DNA of 64,000 nt. It comes from JBDHWI01 sp964590135 (GTDB taxonomy: Bacteria; Chloroflexota; Anaerolineae; J036; Brachytrichaceae). Each line of letters starts with the position of its first letter. The stretch's first letter is position 1. The notes beneath the pieces were generated by a model, which was not told the DNA's origin, ran no database searches, and saw only the letters and a program-made list of their open reading frames with translations. The position numbers and the translations under genes are program-made. This document shows, in pieces, positions 15,821-24,730 of this stretch. The stretch is taken from positions 123,104 to 187,103 of the forward strand of contig CAZPVX010000002.1 in NCBI GenBank assembly GCA_964590135.1. Direction: 5' to 3'.

Positions 15821-16387
15821 ATGGCAAAAGACAATAACGAAAAACTGGTTGCGATCTTGTTTGAGGGCGAATACGGCGCTGAAGAGATGCTGGCCACCTT
15901 GCGCGACCTGGAGGCGCGCGACGCGTTGAAACTGAACGATGCGGTGATGCTGTCGCGCGGGGCAAGGACCGAAAGCGTGATGGTTGCCGGCGCCAGCACG
16001 CACGCCGGCGCTGGCTCAACCCTGCAGCCGATGGGCATGGCGCCCGAAGCTGAGGTGAAACAGACCACCGACAAGCGCAAGCGCAGTGTATTGAAAGCCG
16101 GTGGCATCGGGCTGATCGTCGGCGCGATCCTCGGCGGGCCGGTCGGCGGTTTGCTCGTCGGCGGACTGATCGGCGCGCTGCAAGACAAGGGCATCGACAA
16201 CAAATTCGTCGAGCAGATCAAAGACGGCTTGAAGCCGGATTCATCGGCCATTCTGCTGCTGGTGGAGAGCGCGGATACCGAGCAGGTGCTGGAGGCCATT
16301 CGCCACATGAAGGGCAGAGTGTTGCACACCACGCTCTCCGACGAGATGGACAAGAAACTGCGCGACGCCTTGCGCGACCTCGAGTGA
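15821..16387 (+). CDS. DUF1269 family glycine-zipper protein
   Basis: This 188-aa protein has a cytoplasmic N-terminal ferredoxin-like half (KLVAILFEGEYGAEEMLATL), a Gly-rich hydrophobic hairpin (AGGIGLIVGAILGGPVGGLL, about residues 95-120) typical of DUF1269, and a C-terminal half (SAILLLVESADTEQVLEAI). A good Shine-Dalgarno (AAGGAGA) precedes ATG 15821. Function is unknown. A paralogue lies at 41318-41833. Its stop is 5 nt before the next gene's ATG, which suggests co-transcription with the dehydrogenase. Confidence 0.85.
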   Translation: MAKDNNEKLVAILFEGEYGAEEMLATLRDLEARDALKLNDAVMLSRGARTESVMVAGASTHAGAGSTLQPMGMAPEAEVKQTTDKRKRSVLKAGGIGLIVGAILGGPVGGLLVGGLIGALQDKGIDNKFVEQIKDGLKPDSSAILLLVESADTEQVLEAIRHMKGRVLHTTLSDEMDKKLRDALRDLE

Positions 16388-16392
16388 GGCCC

Positions 16393-17439
16393 ATGCCGAG
16401 AGAGATTGTCACCGTAGACGGGTCATCGTTTTATTTTCGCGACTACGACCTGCACGCGCTGGGTGAGAACGACGTGCGCGTGCAGGTGCAATTCGCTGCG
16501 CCCAAGCATGGCACCGAGTTGCACGGCCTGACCGGCAGCGCCTTCGACCACAAGGTGTGGGACAAGGAATTGCGCATGTTCCTGCCGCGCAACGCGACCG
16601 AGCCGGCAGCCAAAAAGCAAGCGCGCAACATCGGCAACATGATCGTCGGCGCTGTCGTCGAGACAGGCAGCGCCGTGACACGCTTCAAGGCCGGCGATCA
16701 CGTATTTGGCTATGGCCCCATCCGCGAGGTGCATCAAGCCGGCGAGATGCAACTTCGCCCGCTGGGCAACCTGAGCGAGGTGAACGCCGTGTGCGTCGAT
16801 CCGGCGCATGTCGCATTTGTTGCAGTGCGCGATGGCAACATTCGCATCGGCGATGCGGTGGCCGTGTATGGCCTCGGCGCGATCGGGCTGATGGCGGTGC
16901 AGATTGCACGCGCCGGCGGCGCAAGAAAAGTGTTCGCAGTTGATCCGCTCGCCATGCGCCGCGAGCACGCCCTGGCGCATGGCGCAGACGATGCGTTCGA
17001 TCCAACCGTCGTCGATGCGGCGTTGCAGATCAAGCTCGCCACCGGCCGCAAGGGCGTCGATGTCGCCATCGAAACCAGCGGCAACAGCCGCGCGCTGCAC
17101 GATGCCATCCGCTGCATCCGCCAATGTGGCACAGTCGTGCATGTGCCATGGGGGCCGCACGACAACAGCCATCTCCATCTTGACGAGGAATTTCACCTGA
17201 ATCGCCCCACCCTCGTTGGCAGCCAGGCGTGGGAGGGCTGGGGCAACCACGACCGCGATTTTCCGCTGTGGGATTGGGAGCGCGCATATCAGACAACCAT
17301 CGAGCTTTTTCGCGCCGGCCTGCTGAGCGGCGAGGGCGTCATCACACCCATTGTGAGTTTCGACGAAGCGCCGGCGGCGCTCGTCGCCATCCGCGATGCC
17401 CCGCAGACCACCATCAAATTTGGGGTGAGGGTGGCATGA
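16393..17439 (+). CDS. MDR (zinc-type alcohol dehydrogenase-like) oxidoreductase
   Basis: This 348-aa protein has the medium-chain dehydrogenase layout: an N-terminal GroES-like domain (GNMIVGAVVETGSAVTRFKA) and a Rossmann domain with VAVYGLGAIGLMAVQIARAG. The usual catalytic zinc ligand Cys in the first 50 residues is replaced (sequence PKHGTELHGL), and no structural-zinc Cys quartet is visible, so it may be zinc-independent or use a different site. The substrate is unknown. ATG 16393 is preferred over the overlapping GTG 16384. Its stop overlaps the methyltransferase start by 4 nt (ATGA). Confidence 0.85.
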   Translation: MPREIVTVDGSSFYFRDYDLHALGENDVRVQVQFAAPKHGTELHGLTGSAFDHKVWDKELRMFLPRNATEPAAKKQARNIGNMIVGAVVETGSAVTRFKAGDHVFGYGPIREVHQAGEMQLRPLGNLSEVNAVCVDPAHVAFVAVRDGNIRIGDAVAVYGLGAIGLMAVQIARAGGARKVFAVDPLAMRREHALAHGADDAFDPTVVDAALQIKLATGRKGVDVAIETSGNSRALHDAIRCIRQCGTVVHVPWGPHDNSHLHLDEEFHLNRPTLVGSQAWEGWGNHDRDFPLWDWERAYQTTIELFRAGLLSGEGVITPIVSFDEAPAALVAIRDAPQTTIKFGVRVA

Positions 17440-18044
17440 GCGCGCAGCGGGGGGAGTGGTCCGATTTTTACGATGCAGTGGCGAACCGCCCTCCGCGCGA
17501 CACGCTGCTCAAGGCGCTGGCAAAGTTCGACATGGGCGCACCGACGGCACAGTTTGCCATTGATCTGGGTTGCGGCAGCGGCGCAGACGCGCGCGAGATG
17601 CTGCGCCGAGGCTGGACAGTGCTGGCGATCGACCGCGAGGCGGAGGGCATCGCCCGCTTGCGGATGTCGATCCCGGACGATCAGTTGGCACGCCTGCAAA
17701 CATGCGTGATGGCCTTCGAAAAAATCGAGGGTCTGCCTGCATGCGACTTCATCAATGCCAGCTTCAGCCTGCCATTTTGCCTGCCGGCGCGCTTCGACGG
17801 CCTGTGGCAATGCATCGAGCGCGCGCTGCAACCACGCGGAAGGTTCGCCGGCACGCTCTTCGGCACGCGCGACTCATGGGCCGCCACCGAACACACGATG
17901 ACGTTCAAGACCCGCGAGCAAGTCGATTGGCTGCTCAAGCCATTCGTCGTGGAGGATATGATGGAGGTGGAGCGTGACGGCAAGACCGCCACCGGCGAAT
18001 CGAAGCATTGGCATGTCTTTCACATCGTTGCCCGCAAACGATGA
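17436..18044 (+). CDS. Class I SAM-dependent methyltransferase
   Basis: This 202-aa protein has the SAM-binding motif I FAIDLGCGSGADAREML at about residue 40, an acidic loop after strand 2 (VLAIDREAEGI), and a strand-4 motif CDFINASFSLPF. No targeting domain is visible, so the methyl acceptor is unknown. Start ATG 17436 overlaps the MDR stop in an ATGA junction, a strong sign of translational coupling with the dehydrogenase. Confidence 0.85.
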   Translation: MSAQRGEWSDFYDAVANRPPRDTLLKALAKFDMGAPTAQFAIDLGCGSGADAREMLRRGWTVLAIDREAEGIARLRMSIPDDQLARLQTCVMAFEKIEGLPACDFINASFSLPFCLPARFDGLWQCIERALQPRGRFAGTLFGTRDSWAATEHTMTFKTREQVDWLLKPFVVEDMMEVERDGKTATGESKHWHVFHIVARKR

Positions 18045-18064
18045 ACTCGTGAAAAAAGAGCAGC

Positions 18065-18619
18065 ATGGACCCGATTTTGCTGGATATCCCCGAAGTGATC
18101 GAGAGTGAGCGTTTGATCCTGCGCTGCCCGCGCGCCGGCGATGGCCGCGTCATGTTTGAATCGGCGGAGGCATCCCGCGCCGAGTTGAACCCCTGGATGC
18201 CGTGGTCAGAAGGGCAGACACTCGACGACGCCGAGAAATTCGCGCGCCGGTCGCATGCGGAATTCATCCTGCGCGAATCGCTGCCCTACATGATCCTCCG
18301 CCAGGAGGATGGCGCGCACGTCGGCAACACCGGCCTGCACCGCATCGACTGGGAGGTGCCGCGCTTCGAGATCGGTTACTGGTGCCGCACATCGATGTCG
18401 GGCAAGGGCTACATCACCGAAGCCACGACCGCGCTGGAGCGCTTCGCGTTCGACACACTGCATGCGAAGCGCGTCGAGATTCGTGTGGATGACCGCAACG
18501 AGAAAAGCTGGCGCATCCCGGAGCGCCTGGGCTACACGCTCGAAGGCATTTTGCACAACGACGCAATGGATACAGCGGGTGTTGCGCGCAGCACCCGCAT
18601 CTATGCAAAGGTGCGTTGA
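18065..18619 (+). CDS. GNAT family N-acetyltransferase (RimJ/RimL type)
   Basis: This 184-aa protein fits the RimJ/RimL/RimI-like acetyltransferases: ESERLILRCPRAGD at the N-terminus, FEIGYWCRTSMSGKGYITEA as the acetyl-CoA-binding strand-loop, and a C-terminal HAKRVEIRVDDRNEKSWRIP segment. It lies 20 bp after the methyltransferase and 9 bp before the phosphotransferase on the same strand, in what looks like one transcript. The substrate could be a protein N-terminus or a small amine. Confidence 0.88.
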   Translation: MDPILLDIPEVIESERLILRCPRAGDGRVMFESAEASRAELNPWMPWSEGQTLDDAEKFARRSHAEFILRESLPYMILRQEDGAHVGNTGLHRIDWEVPRFEIGYWCRTSMSGKGYITEATTALERFAFDTLHAKRVEIRVDDRNEKSWRIPERLGYTLEGILHNDAMDTAGVARSTRIYAKVR

Positions 18620-18628
18620 AAGGCCGGG

Positions 18629-19618
18629 ATGCTTGACCGCCCTGAGCTGACTGACGCAGAGATCGCCGGCGCGCTGCGAGCGCAGCACGGCATCGAGCCG
18701 CAGGAAATCTGCTTCCTGCCCATTGGCAACGACGTGAGCGCTTTTGCCTTCAAGGTGGTCGCGGCGGATGGGGCTGCATTTTTCCTGAAGGCGCGACGGG
18801 CTGAGGTCAACCTGCCGGCGCTGGTCATCCCGCGCTTTGCGCAGGTGCACGGCGTGCCGGCGATTGCGCCGATCGCCACGCCAGCCGGCGCGCTATGGGT
18901 GAACGCCGGCAACTTTCATCTGACCCTGTATCCATTCATCGAGGGCGAGAGCGGCATGACCGCCGGCATGAGCGCCGCGCAGTGGGTTGCATACGGCGCA
19001 GCGCTCCGCAAACTGCACGATTTGAAGTTGCCAGCGGATATCCAATCGATCCTGCCGGTCGAAGACTTCAACGCATACCCGTATTACCAGAATGTCTTGC
19101 AGCAAGTTGACGCGCTCGCTTCCAACGCGGCCTTTCAGGATGACATCCAGCGCGACCTGGCCGCATTCTGGCGCAGCAATGCCGGCGTGATTCGCCACAT
19201 GGCGCACCGCGCGCGTGAGCTGGGTGACATTTGCAAGCGCGCAGCATGGCGTGGTGTGCTGTGCCACGCCGACATTCACACTGCCAACGTGATGGTCGAG
19301 CGCGCCGGCGCAATTCACTTCGTCGATTGGGATCAGCCGATCTTTGCACCGAAGGAGCGCGACTTGATGTTCGTCGAGGCCGACCAGGCTGCGCTGTTCT
19401 TTCAGGGCTACGGCGCTGTCGAGATCGACCGGCAAATGCTGGCCTACTATCGTCACTGGTGGGTGGTGCAGGATCTGGGGGATTACGCCGAGCGCGTGTT
19501 TTTGATGGATACTGGCGATGAGGTGCGCGCTCATGCCGCCGCCGGCTTCAAGGCGATGTTCGCCGCCGGCGATGTGATCGAGCACGCGCGCAAATCAGAT
19601 GGACACGATCCCACTTGA
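18629..19618 (+). CDS. Aminoglycoside phosphotransferase-like kinase (APH(9)-like)
   Basis: This 329-aa protein belongs to the APH/choline kinase fold. It has a nucleotide-binding lobe (AFAFKVVAADGAAFFLKARR with the catalytic Lys), the Brenner motif LCHADIHTANVMV (catalytic Asp and metal-binding Asn) and the DFG-like IHFVDWDQP. The pattern of GNDVSAFAFKV and WDQPIFAPKERDLMF resembles spectinomycin phosphotransferase APH(9), but homoserine or unknown small-molecule kinases share the fold. Its end overlaps the following nucleotidyltransferase gene by 20 nt. Confidence 0.82.
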   Translation: MLDRPELTDAEIAGALRAQHGIEPQEICFLPIGNDVSAFAFKVVAADGAAFFLKARRAEVNLPALVIPRFAQVHGVPAIAPIATPAGALWVNAGNFHLTLYPFIEGESGMTAGMSAAQWVAYGAALRKLHDLKLPADIQSILPVEDFNAYPYYQNVLQQVDALASNAAFQDDIQRDLAAFWRSNAGVIRHMAHRARELGDICKRAAWRGVLCHADIHTANVMVERAGAIHFVDWDQPIFAPKERDLMFVEADQAALFFQGYGAVEIDRQMLAYYRHWWVVQDLGDYAERVFLMDTGDEVRAHAAAGFKAMFAAGDVIEHARKSDGHDPT

Positions 19619-20372
19619 AATCAAACCCGTGCTGGACGCACTGCTTGCCGGCGCCCAGGCTGCGCTTGGCAGGCAATTCGTCGGCCTATATGTGCTTGGC
19701 TCGCTGGCAAACGGCGCCTTCACGCCCGGCCGCAGCGATATCGATTTTCTCGTCGTGACCGAAACCGATCTGTCACCCGATGAAATCTCGCGCGTAAGGG
19801 CGATGCATCACCGGCTCACACACAGCGGTATGGCGTGGTCGGATGTGCTGGAAGGGGGCTACATCCCGCGCAAGGAAATGCGGCGCTACAACGCGGCGAC
19901 AGCCTTCCATCCATCGCTGCGCGTGGATGGCAGCTTCGACATCGATGGCTACGGCAGCGACTGGATCATCCAGCGGTTTCTGATGCGCCGGAATGCAATC
20001 GTGATCGCCGGCCCCGCTGCAAAGACTTTGATCGACGAAGTGACGCCGGCGGAGTTGCGCGAGGCGCAACGCGGCATTTTGCGCGAATGGTGGCTGCCGC
20101 AGTTGACCGACACGCACCGCATCCAGCGTGACGACTATCAGGCATACGCGGTGCTGACGATGTGTCGCGCGCGCTACACAGTGACGTTCGGCGATGTAGC
20201 GACCAAGCCGGCGGCTGCGCGCTGGACGCAGGCTGCGCTCGGCGCGCCGTGGGCAGCGCTGATCGAAGATGCCTTGCAATGGCGCGAGGGCATGGCACTG
20301 GGACGTTTCGAGGACACGCTCGCCTTCATCCGCCTGACGCTGGAGGACTTGCAAATTCTCTCGAAAAATTGA
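19599..20372 (+). CDS. Aminoglycoside adenylyltransferase-like nucleotidyltransferase (AadA/ANT type)
   Basis: This 257-aa protein has the nucleotidyltransferase signature GSLANGAFTPGRSDIDFLVV (GSx11DxD) at about residue 35, and a C-terminal helical domain like the DUF4111 part of AadA proteins (REWWLPQL, YAVLTMCRARYTV). Such enzymes adenylate streptomycin/spectinomycin, but chromosomal relatives may have other roles. ATG 19599 overlaps the end of the APH-like gene by 20 nt, indicating translational coupling. Confidence 0.82.
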   Translation: MDTIPLEIKPVLDALLAGAQAALGRQFVGLYVLGSLANGAFTPGRSDIDFLVVTETDLSPDEISRVRAMHHRLTHSGMAWSDVLEGGYIPRKEMRRYNAATAFHPSLRVDGSFDIDGYGSDWIIQRFLMRRNAIVIAGPAAKTLIDEVTPAELREAQRGILREWWLPQLTDTHRIQRDDYQAYAVLTMCRARYTVTFGDVATKPAAARWTQAALGAPWAALIEDALQWREGMALGRFEDTLAFIRLTLEDLQILSKN

Positions 20373-20408
20373 CATCCCACCTCGCCCATTGTTCAATCGG
20401 TGTTTGCC

Positions 20409-21575
20409 ATGAAAATCACCGATATCAAGGTCTATCCCACATGGGTGGGCAGTCGCAACCAACTGATCGTCAAGGTCGAAACGGATGAAGGCATTCACGG
20501 CTGGGGCGAGGCCGGCTTGAGCGGACGCGAGCTGGCCGTTGAAGGCGCAATCAAGCACTTCCGCGAGTTTCTGATCGGACAGGACCCGATGCGCGCCGGC
20601 TTCCTGTGGCAACTGCTCTATCGCTCGCAATACTTCGAGGGCGGGCGCGCGCTGACTGCTGCGCAGAGCGCCATTGACATCGCGCTCTACGACATTCAAG
20701 GCAAGGCGCTCGGCGTGCCGGTGTATCAACTGCTCGGCGGCAAGCAGCGCGACTTCGTCCCGTGCTTCGCCACCGTCGGCGCCGACAGCGCCGATGCGTT
20801 GATCGAGAAGGTTCAACTGCTCATCAGCAAAGGCTGGACGACCATCCGGCTGGGGCCGGCGTATCGCAAGACCAACCTCGAATCGAAAACCGAGATTTGG
20901 GAGCCGTGGGAATCCATCGGCATCACCGCGCAATGGTTCACGAAGGTGCGCGAGGCAGTCGGGCCGGAGCCGATGCTCGGCACCGACTATCACCACCGCC
21001 TGAGCGTGGCCGAGGCGGCGTCGTTCTGCCAGCGCATGCCAAAAGGCACGCTCGATTTTCTGGAGGAGCCCATTCGCGATGAAGCGCCGGAAGCGTATGA
21101 GCAACTGCGCCGGCTGACGGATGTGCCTTTCGCCATCGGCGAGGAATTCAGCAGCAAATGGCAGGCGCTGCCCTACATCGAGCGCGGCATCACGAACTAT
21201 ATGCGGCTCGACATCTGCAACATTGGCGGCTTCACCGAGGCGATGAAGGTCGCCGGCTGGTGCGAGGCGCACTACATCGACCTGATGCCGCACAATCCGC
21301 TGGGGCCGGTCTGCACAGCCGCCACCGTGCATCTGGCCGCCGCGACGCCGAATTTCTTCTCGCTCGAAGTGCGTTACTCTCCAACAGAGAACTTGAATTT
21401 TTACGACGAGAACATCTTCCCCACCCAGTTGAAGCAGGATGGCGCGCGCTATGCCGTTCCCACCGCGCCGGGGCTGGGCGTCGAGTTCAACGAAGAGGCC
21501 TTCAAGCAGCAAACGTTCAAGTTCTGGGAAGCGCCGAAGCTCTACCGGCGCGATGGCAGCGTGCAAAACTGGTAG
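20409..21575 (+). CDS. Mandelate racemase/enolase superfamily, galactonate-dehydratase-like
   Basis: This 388-aa enolase-superfamily member has an N-terminal capping domain (KITDIKVYPTWV) and a (beta/alpha)7-beta barrel. Metal ligands are visible in TDYHHR, FLEEPI and IGEEF, and the acid His in LMPHNPLGP, a sequence typical of D-galactonate dehydratases (DgoD). It would dehydrate a sugar acid to a 2-keto-3-deoxy acid. Start ATG 20409 is preferred to the upstream in-frame codon at 20400. It is 33 bp upstream of a GH42 beta-galactosidase, consistent with galactose/galactonate catabolism. Confidence 0.85.
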   Translation: MKITDIKVYPTWVGSRNQLIVKVETDEGIHGWGEAGLSGRELAVEGAIKHFREFLIGQDPMRAGFLWQLLYRSQYFEGGRALTAAQSAIDIALYDIQGKALGVPVYQLLGGKQRDFVPCFATVGADSADALIEKVQLLISKGWTTIRLGPAYRKTNLESKTEIWEPWESIGITAQWFTKVREAVGPEPMLGTDYHHRLSVAEAASFCQRMPKGTLDFLEEPIRDEAPEAYEQLRRLTDVPFAIGEEFSSKWQALPYIERGITNYMRLDICNIGGFTEAMKVAGWCEAHYIDLMPHNPLGPVCTAATVHLAAATPNFFSLEVRYSPTENLNFYDENIFPTQLKQDGARYAVPTAPGLGVEFNEEAFKQQTFKFWEAPKLYRRDGSVQNW

Positions 21576-21608
21576 CATCGACCAAACTCAGTTACACAGA
21601 GAGAAAAC

Positions 21609-23627
21609 ATGGCACCCAAACGCGATTTATCCCACCTGAATTTCTTCCTCTACGGCGGCGACTACAACCCTGATCAATGGCCCGAAGCGGTGTGGCTGGA
21701 AGACATGGCGCTGATGAAAGAGGCCGGCGTCAACATCGTCTCCATCGCCATCTTCAGTTGGGCCAAGCTGGAGCCGCGCGAAGGCGAGTTCGACTTCGAC
21801 TGGCTGGACAGGCTGATGGATTTGCTGGCCGCCAACGGCATCTACGCCGACCTTGCAACCGCCACTGCCGCCCCGCCGCCGTGGCTGGCGCACAAATATC
21901 CCGACAGCCTGCCCATGACCAAAGACGGTGTCACGCTGTTCCCCGGTTCGCGACAGCAATATTGCCCGCACAGCGTCGCCTATCGCGAGCTTGGCGCGCG
22001 GCTGGTGACCAAGCTGGCTGAGCGCTACAAGGCGCATCCGGCGCTGGCGATGTGGCATATCAACAACGAGTATGGCTGTCACGTCAGCGAGAGCTTTACG
22101 CCGGCGGCCACCGCCGCATGGCGCAAATGGCTCGAAAATCGCTACGCCACGATCGAGCGATTGAACGATGCGTGGGGCACGGCCTTCTGGAGCCAGCGCT
22201 ACGACGACTGGGCCGAGATCAACGCGCCGCGCACCGCGCCGACCTTCATCAACCCCACCCAGCAACTCGACTGGCGGCGCTTCAGCAACGATTCGATCCT
22301 CGACCTGATGAAGATGGAAGTGAACATCCTGCGCCGCATCACGCCGGATGTGCCGATCACGACCAACTTCATGGGCTTCTTCAAACCGCTCGATTATTGG
22401 GAGTGGGCAAAGCACGAGGATTTGGTCAGCAACGACAACTACCCTGACCCGATGGACCCGCACGCCCATGTCTACGCGGCCATGCAATACGATCTGATGC
22501 GCTCGCTGCGGCGCGGGCAGCCATGGGTGTTGATGGAGCAGACGCCCGGCACGGTGAACTGGCGCGAGCGCAATGCGTTGAAGAAGCCGAATCAGATGCG
22601 CTTGTGGAGCTATCAGGTGCTGTCGCGGGCGGCGAATGGCATCCTGTTCTTCCAGTGGCGCGCAGCCAAGGCCGGCGCCGAGAAGTTTCACGGCGCGATG
22701 GTGCCCCACGCCGGCAAGGACACGCGCATCTACCGCGAGGTGAAGCAGCTTGGGCTGGAGTTGCAGGCGCTCAGCAAGACCGGCCTGTTGAACACGACGA
22801 ATCACGCCGGCGCTGCGATCGTCTTCGATTGGGAAAACTGGTGGGTGCTGGAGCAGGATTCACACCCCACACGCAGCTTGAACATCTTCAAGATTGCGCC
22901 CTACTACGCTGCGCTGCACCAGCAGAACATTCCGACTGACTTTATCCAGTCATCCGATGATCTGGACACGCTGATGAAATACAAGCTGATCATCGTGCCG
23001 AATCTGTATCTCACGCGCGCCGGCGTGGCAGAGCGCTTGGAGCAATTCGTCGCCGCCGGCGGCACGCTGGTCGTCGGCCCATTCAGCGGCATCAGCAACG
23101 AGGATGATCACATCTGGCTCGGCGGCGCGCCCGGCCCGCTCAAACATTTGCTCGGCATCCACATCGAGGAATATGAGGCGATGGCGCAGCCCAACATCGC
23201 CATCACGGACGATGAAGAGAGCTTCGCATGCGACACCTGGCGCGACAACATCGCGCTGCGCGGCGCAAAGATGGTGGCGCGCTTCGGGCAGGACTACTAC
23301 GCCGATGCGCCGTCGATCACGCAGAACGATTTTGGCAAAGGCCGCGCCTACTACGCCGGCACCTGCCCTGACATGACCGGCGTAATGTGGTTGTTGCAGC
23401 GCGCATGCAACGACGCTGGATTGAAGCCCGCATTCGATGTTCCTGCCGGCGTGGAAGTGCTTGTGCGCAGCAACGACGCGCAAGCGTTCACCTTTGTGCT
23501 GAATCACAATGAAGGCGCGGTGACGGTGCGCTTGCCCTCGCCCATGCGCGACGTGCTGAGCGGCGAGTCGCTCAGCGGCAAAGTGACGCTCGGAAAATTC
23601 GACGCGCGCGTGCTGACGCCGGCGTAA
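21609..23627 (+). CDS. Beta-galactosidase, glycoside hydrolase family 42
   Basis: This 672-aa protein shows the GH42 TIM barrel, with GGDYNPDQWPEAVWLEDM at the N-terminus, acid/base Glu in WHINNEYGCHV (about residue 157) and nucleophile Glu in LMEQTPGTVNW (about residue 308). It is followed by the trimerisation domain (residues ~400-600) and a short C-terminal beta domain. There is no signal peptide, so it is intracellular and acts on imported galactosides. The gene is 33 bp after the DgoD-like gene and 3 bp before the epimerase. Confidence 0.93.
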   Translation: MAPKRDLSHLNFFLYGGDYNPDQWPEAVWLEDMALMKEAGVNIVSIAIFSWAKLEPREGEFDFDWLDRLMDLLAANGIYADLATATAAPPPWLAHKYPDSLPMTKDGVTLFPGSRQQYCPHSVAYRELGARLVTKLAERYKAHPALAMWHINNEYGCHVSESFTPAATAAWRKWLENRYATIERLNDAWGTAFWSQRYDDWAEINAPRTAPTFINPTQQLDWRRFSNDSILDLMKMEVNILRRITPDVPITTNFMGFFKPLDYWEWAKHEDLVSNDNYPDPMDPHAHVYAAMQYDLMRSLRRGQPWVLMEQTPGTVNWRERNALKKPNQMRLWSYQVLSRAANGILFFQWRAAKAGAEKFHGAMVPHAGKDTRIYREVKQLGLELQALSKTGLLNTTNHAGAAIVFDWENWWVLEQDSHPTRSLNIFKIAPYYAALHQQNIPTDFIQSSDDLDTLMKYKLIIVPNLYLTRAGVAERLEQFVAAGGTLVVGPFSGISNEDDHIWLGGAPGPLKHLLGIHIEEYEAMAQPNIAITDDEESFACDTWRDNIALRGAKMVARFGQDYYADAPSITQNDFGKGRAYYAGTCPDMTGVMWLLQRACNDAGLKPAFDVPAGVEVLVRSNDAQAFTFVLNHNEGAVTVRLPSPMRDVLSGESLSGKVTLGKFDARVLTPA

Positions 23628-23630
23628 ATC

Positions 23631-24614
23631 ATGCAACGCATCCATGTGATCGACTCGCACACCGGCGGCGAGCCGACGCGGCTGGTGATCGCGGGCGGGC
23701 CGGCGCTCAGCGGCACGGTCGCCGAGCAATTGGCGCAACTGCGCGAGCAGCACGACTGGCTGCGCAGCGCGGTGGTGAACGAGCCGCGCGGCAGCGATGT
23801 GATCGTCGGCGCGCTGCTGTGCCGGCCTGACGATCACAGTTGCGCCGCTGGCGTGATCTTCTTCAACAACGTCGGATATCTCGGCATGTGCGGGCATGGC
23901 ACGATCGGGCTGATGACGTCGCTGGCATATCTGGGCAGGGTTGGCGCCGGCACACATCGCATCGAAACACCGGTGGGCGTGGTGGAAGCAACGCTGCATT
24001 CCTCACCGCCCGCACCCCCAACCCCTCTCCCAGAGGGAGAGGGGAGCCGAAGTTATCCCAATCGCGTGTCGGTGCGGAATGTGCCGAGCTATCGCCACCT
24101 TAAAAATGTGAGCCTGCAAGTAGACGGCATCGGCAAAGTGACGGGCGATGTGGCGTGGGGCGGGAACTGGTTCTTCCTCATCAACGAGCATGGCCAGACA
24201 CTGCGCATGAGCAACATCGCCACGCTAACACGCTATGCGACGCGGGTGAAGGATGCGCTGGAGCGCGCCGGCGTCACCGGTGCAAATGGCGCGCCGATCG
24301 ACCATATCGAGATGTTTGGGAAAAGTGAGGTTGCAAACAGCAGGAGCTTCGTGCTGTGCCCGGGCAACGCATATGATCGATCGCCATGCGGCACCGGCAC
24401 CAGCGCCAAGCTGGCATGCCTGTATGCCGATGCAAAAATCGCCGCCGGCGAGACATGGAGACAAGAGAGCATCGTCGGCAGCGTGTTTGAGGGCAGCGTC
24501 GAAGCGGATGGTCAGCACATCATCCCCACCATCACCGGCGAAGCGTTTGTCACCGCTGATGCCACGCTCATCCTCGACCCGCGCGATCTGTTTCGATACG
24601 GCATTCAGCCATGA
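23631..24614 (+). CDS. Proline racemase family, 4-hydroxyproline 2-epimerase-like
   Basis: This 327-aa protein has both catalytic cysteines of the racemase/epimerase class: Cys87 in MCGHGTIG and Cys253 in DRSPCGTGTSAK. Two Cys residues point to epimerisation of 4-hydroxyproline rather than 3-hydroxyproline dehydration, where the first is Thr or Ser. In characterised 4-hydroxyproline epimerases the cysteines are near 88 and 236. Here they are about 18 residues further apart, because of an in-frame insertion at about residues 124-142 that carries a perfect palindrome (24023-24045). It lies 3 bp after the GH42 gene and upstream of a DapA-family gene. Confidence 0.85.
   Translation: MQRIHVIDSHTGGEPTRLVIAGGPALSGTVAEQLAQLREQHDWLRSAVVNEPRGSDVIVGALLCRPDDHSCAAGVIFFNNVGYLGMCGHGTIGLMTSLAYLGRVGAGTHRIETPVGVVEATLHSSPPAPPTPLPEGEGSRSYPNRVSVRNVPSYRHLKNVSLQVDGIGKVTGDVAWGGNWFFLINEHGQTLRMSNIATLTRYATRVKDALERAGVTGANGAPIDHIEMFGKSEVANSRSFVLCPGNAYDRSPCGTGTSAKLACLYADAKIAAGETWRQESIVGSVFEGSVEADGQHIIPTITGEAFVTADATLILDPRDLFRYGIQP
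24023..24045. repeat. Perfect palindrome inserted within epimerase coding sequence
   Basis: CCCCTCTCCC, AGA, GGGAGAGGGG: a 10-bp perfect stem with a 3-nt loop, of the kind usually found as dispersed intergenic repeats, sits in frame inside the epimerase gene. It encodes a Pro-rich and Gly/Glu-rich segment absent from the family. Confidence 0.8.
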
Positions 24615-24730
24615 GTTTTTGCAGGAGAAGCGATTGATGCGTGATGTGTGACATGGTCGCATGAAGCGACGTCCACCGCGCATCACGCACGCCCGCGCAT
24701 GACACATGACTTTTGAAGGAGTATTCAACG

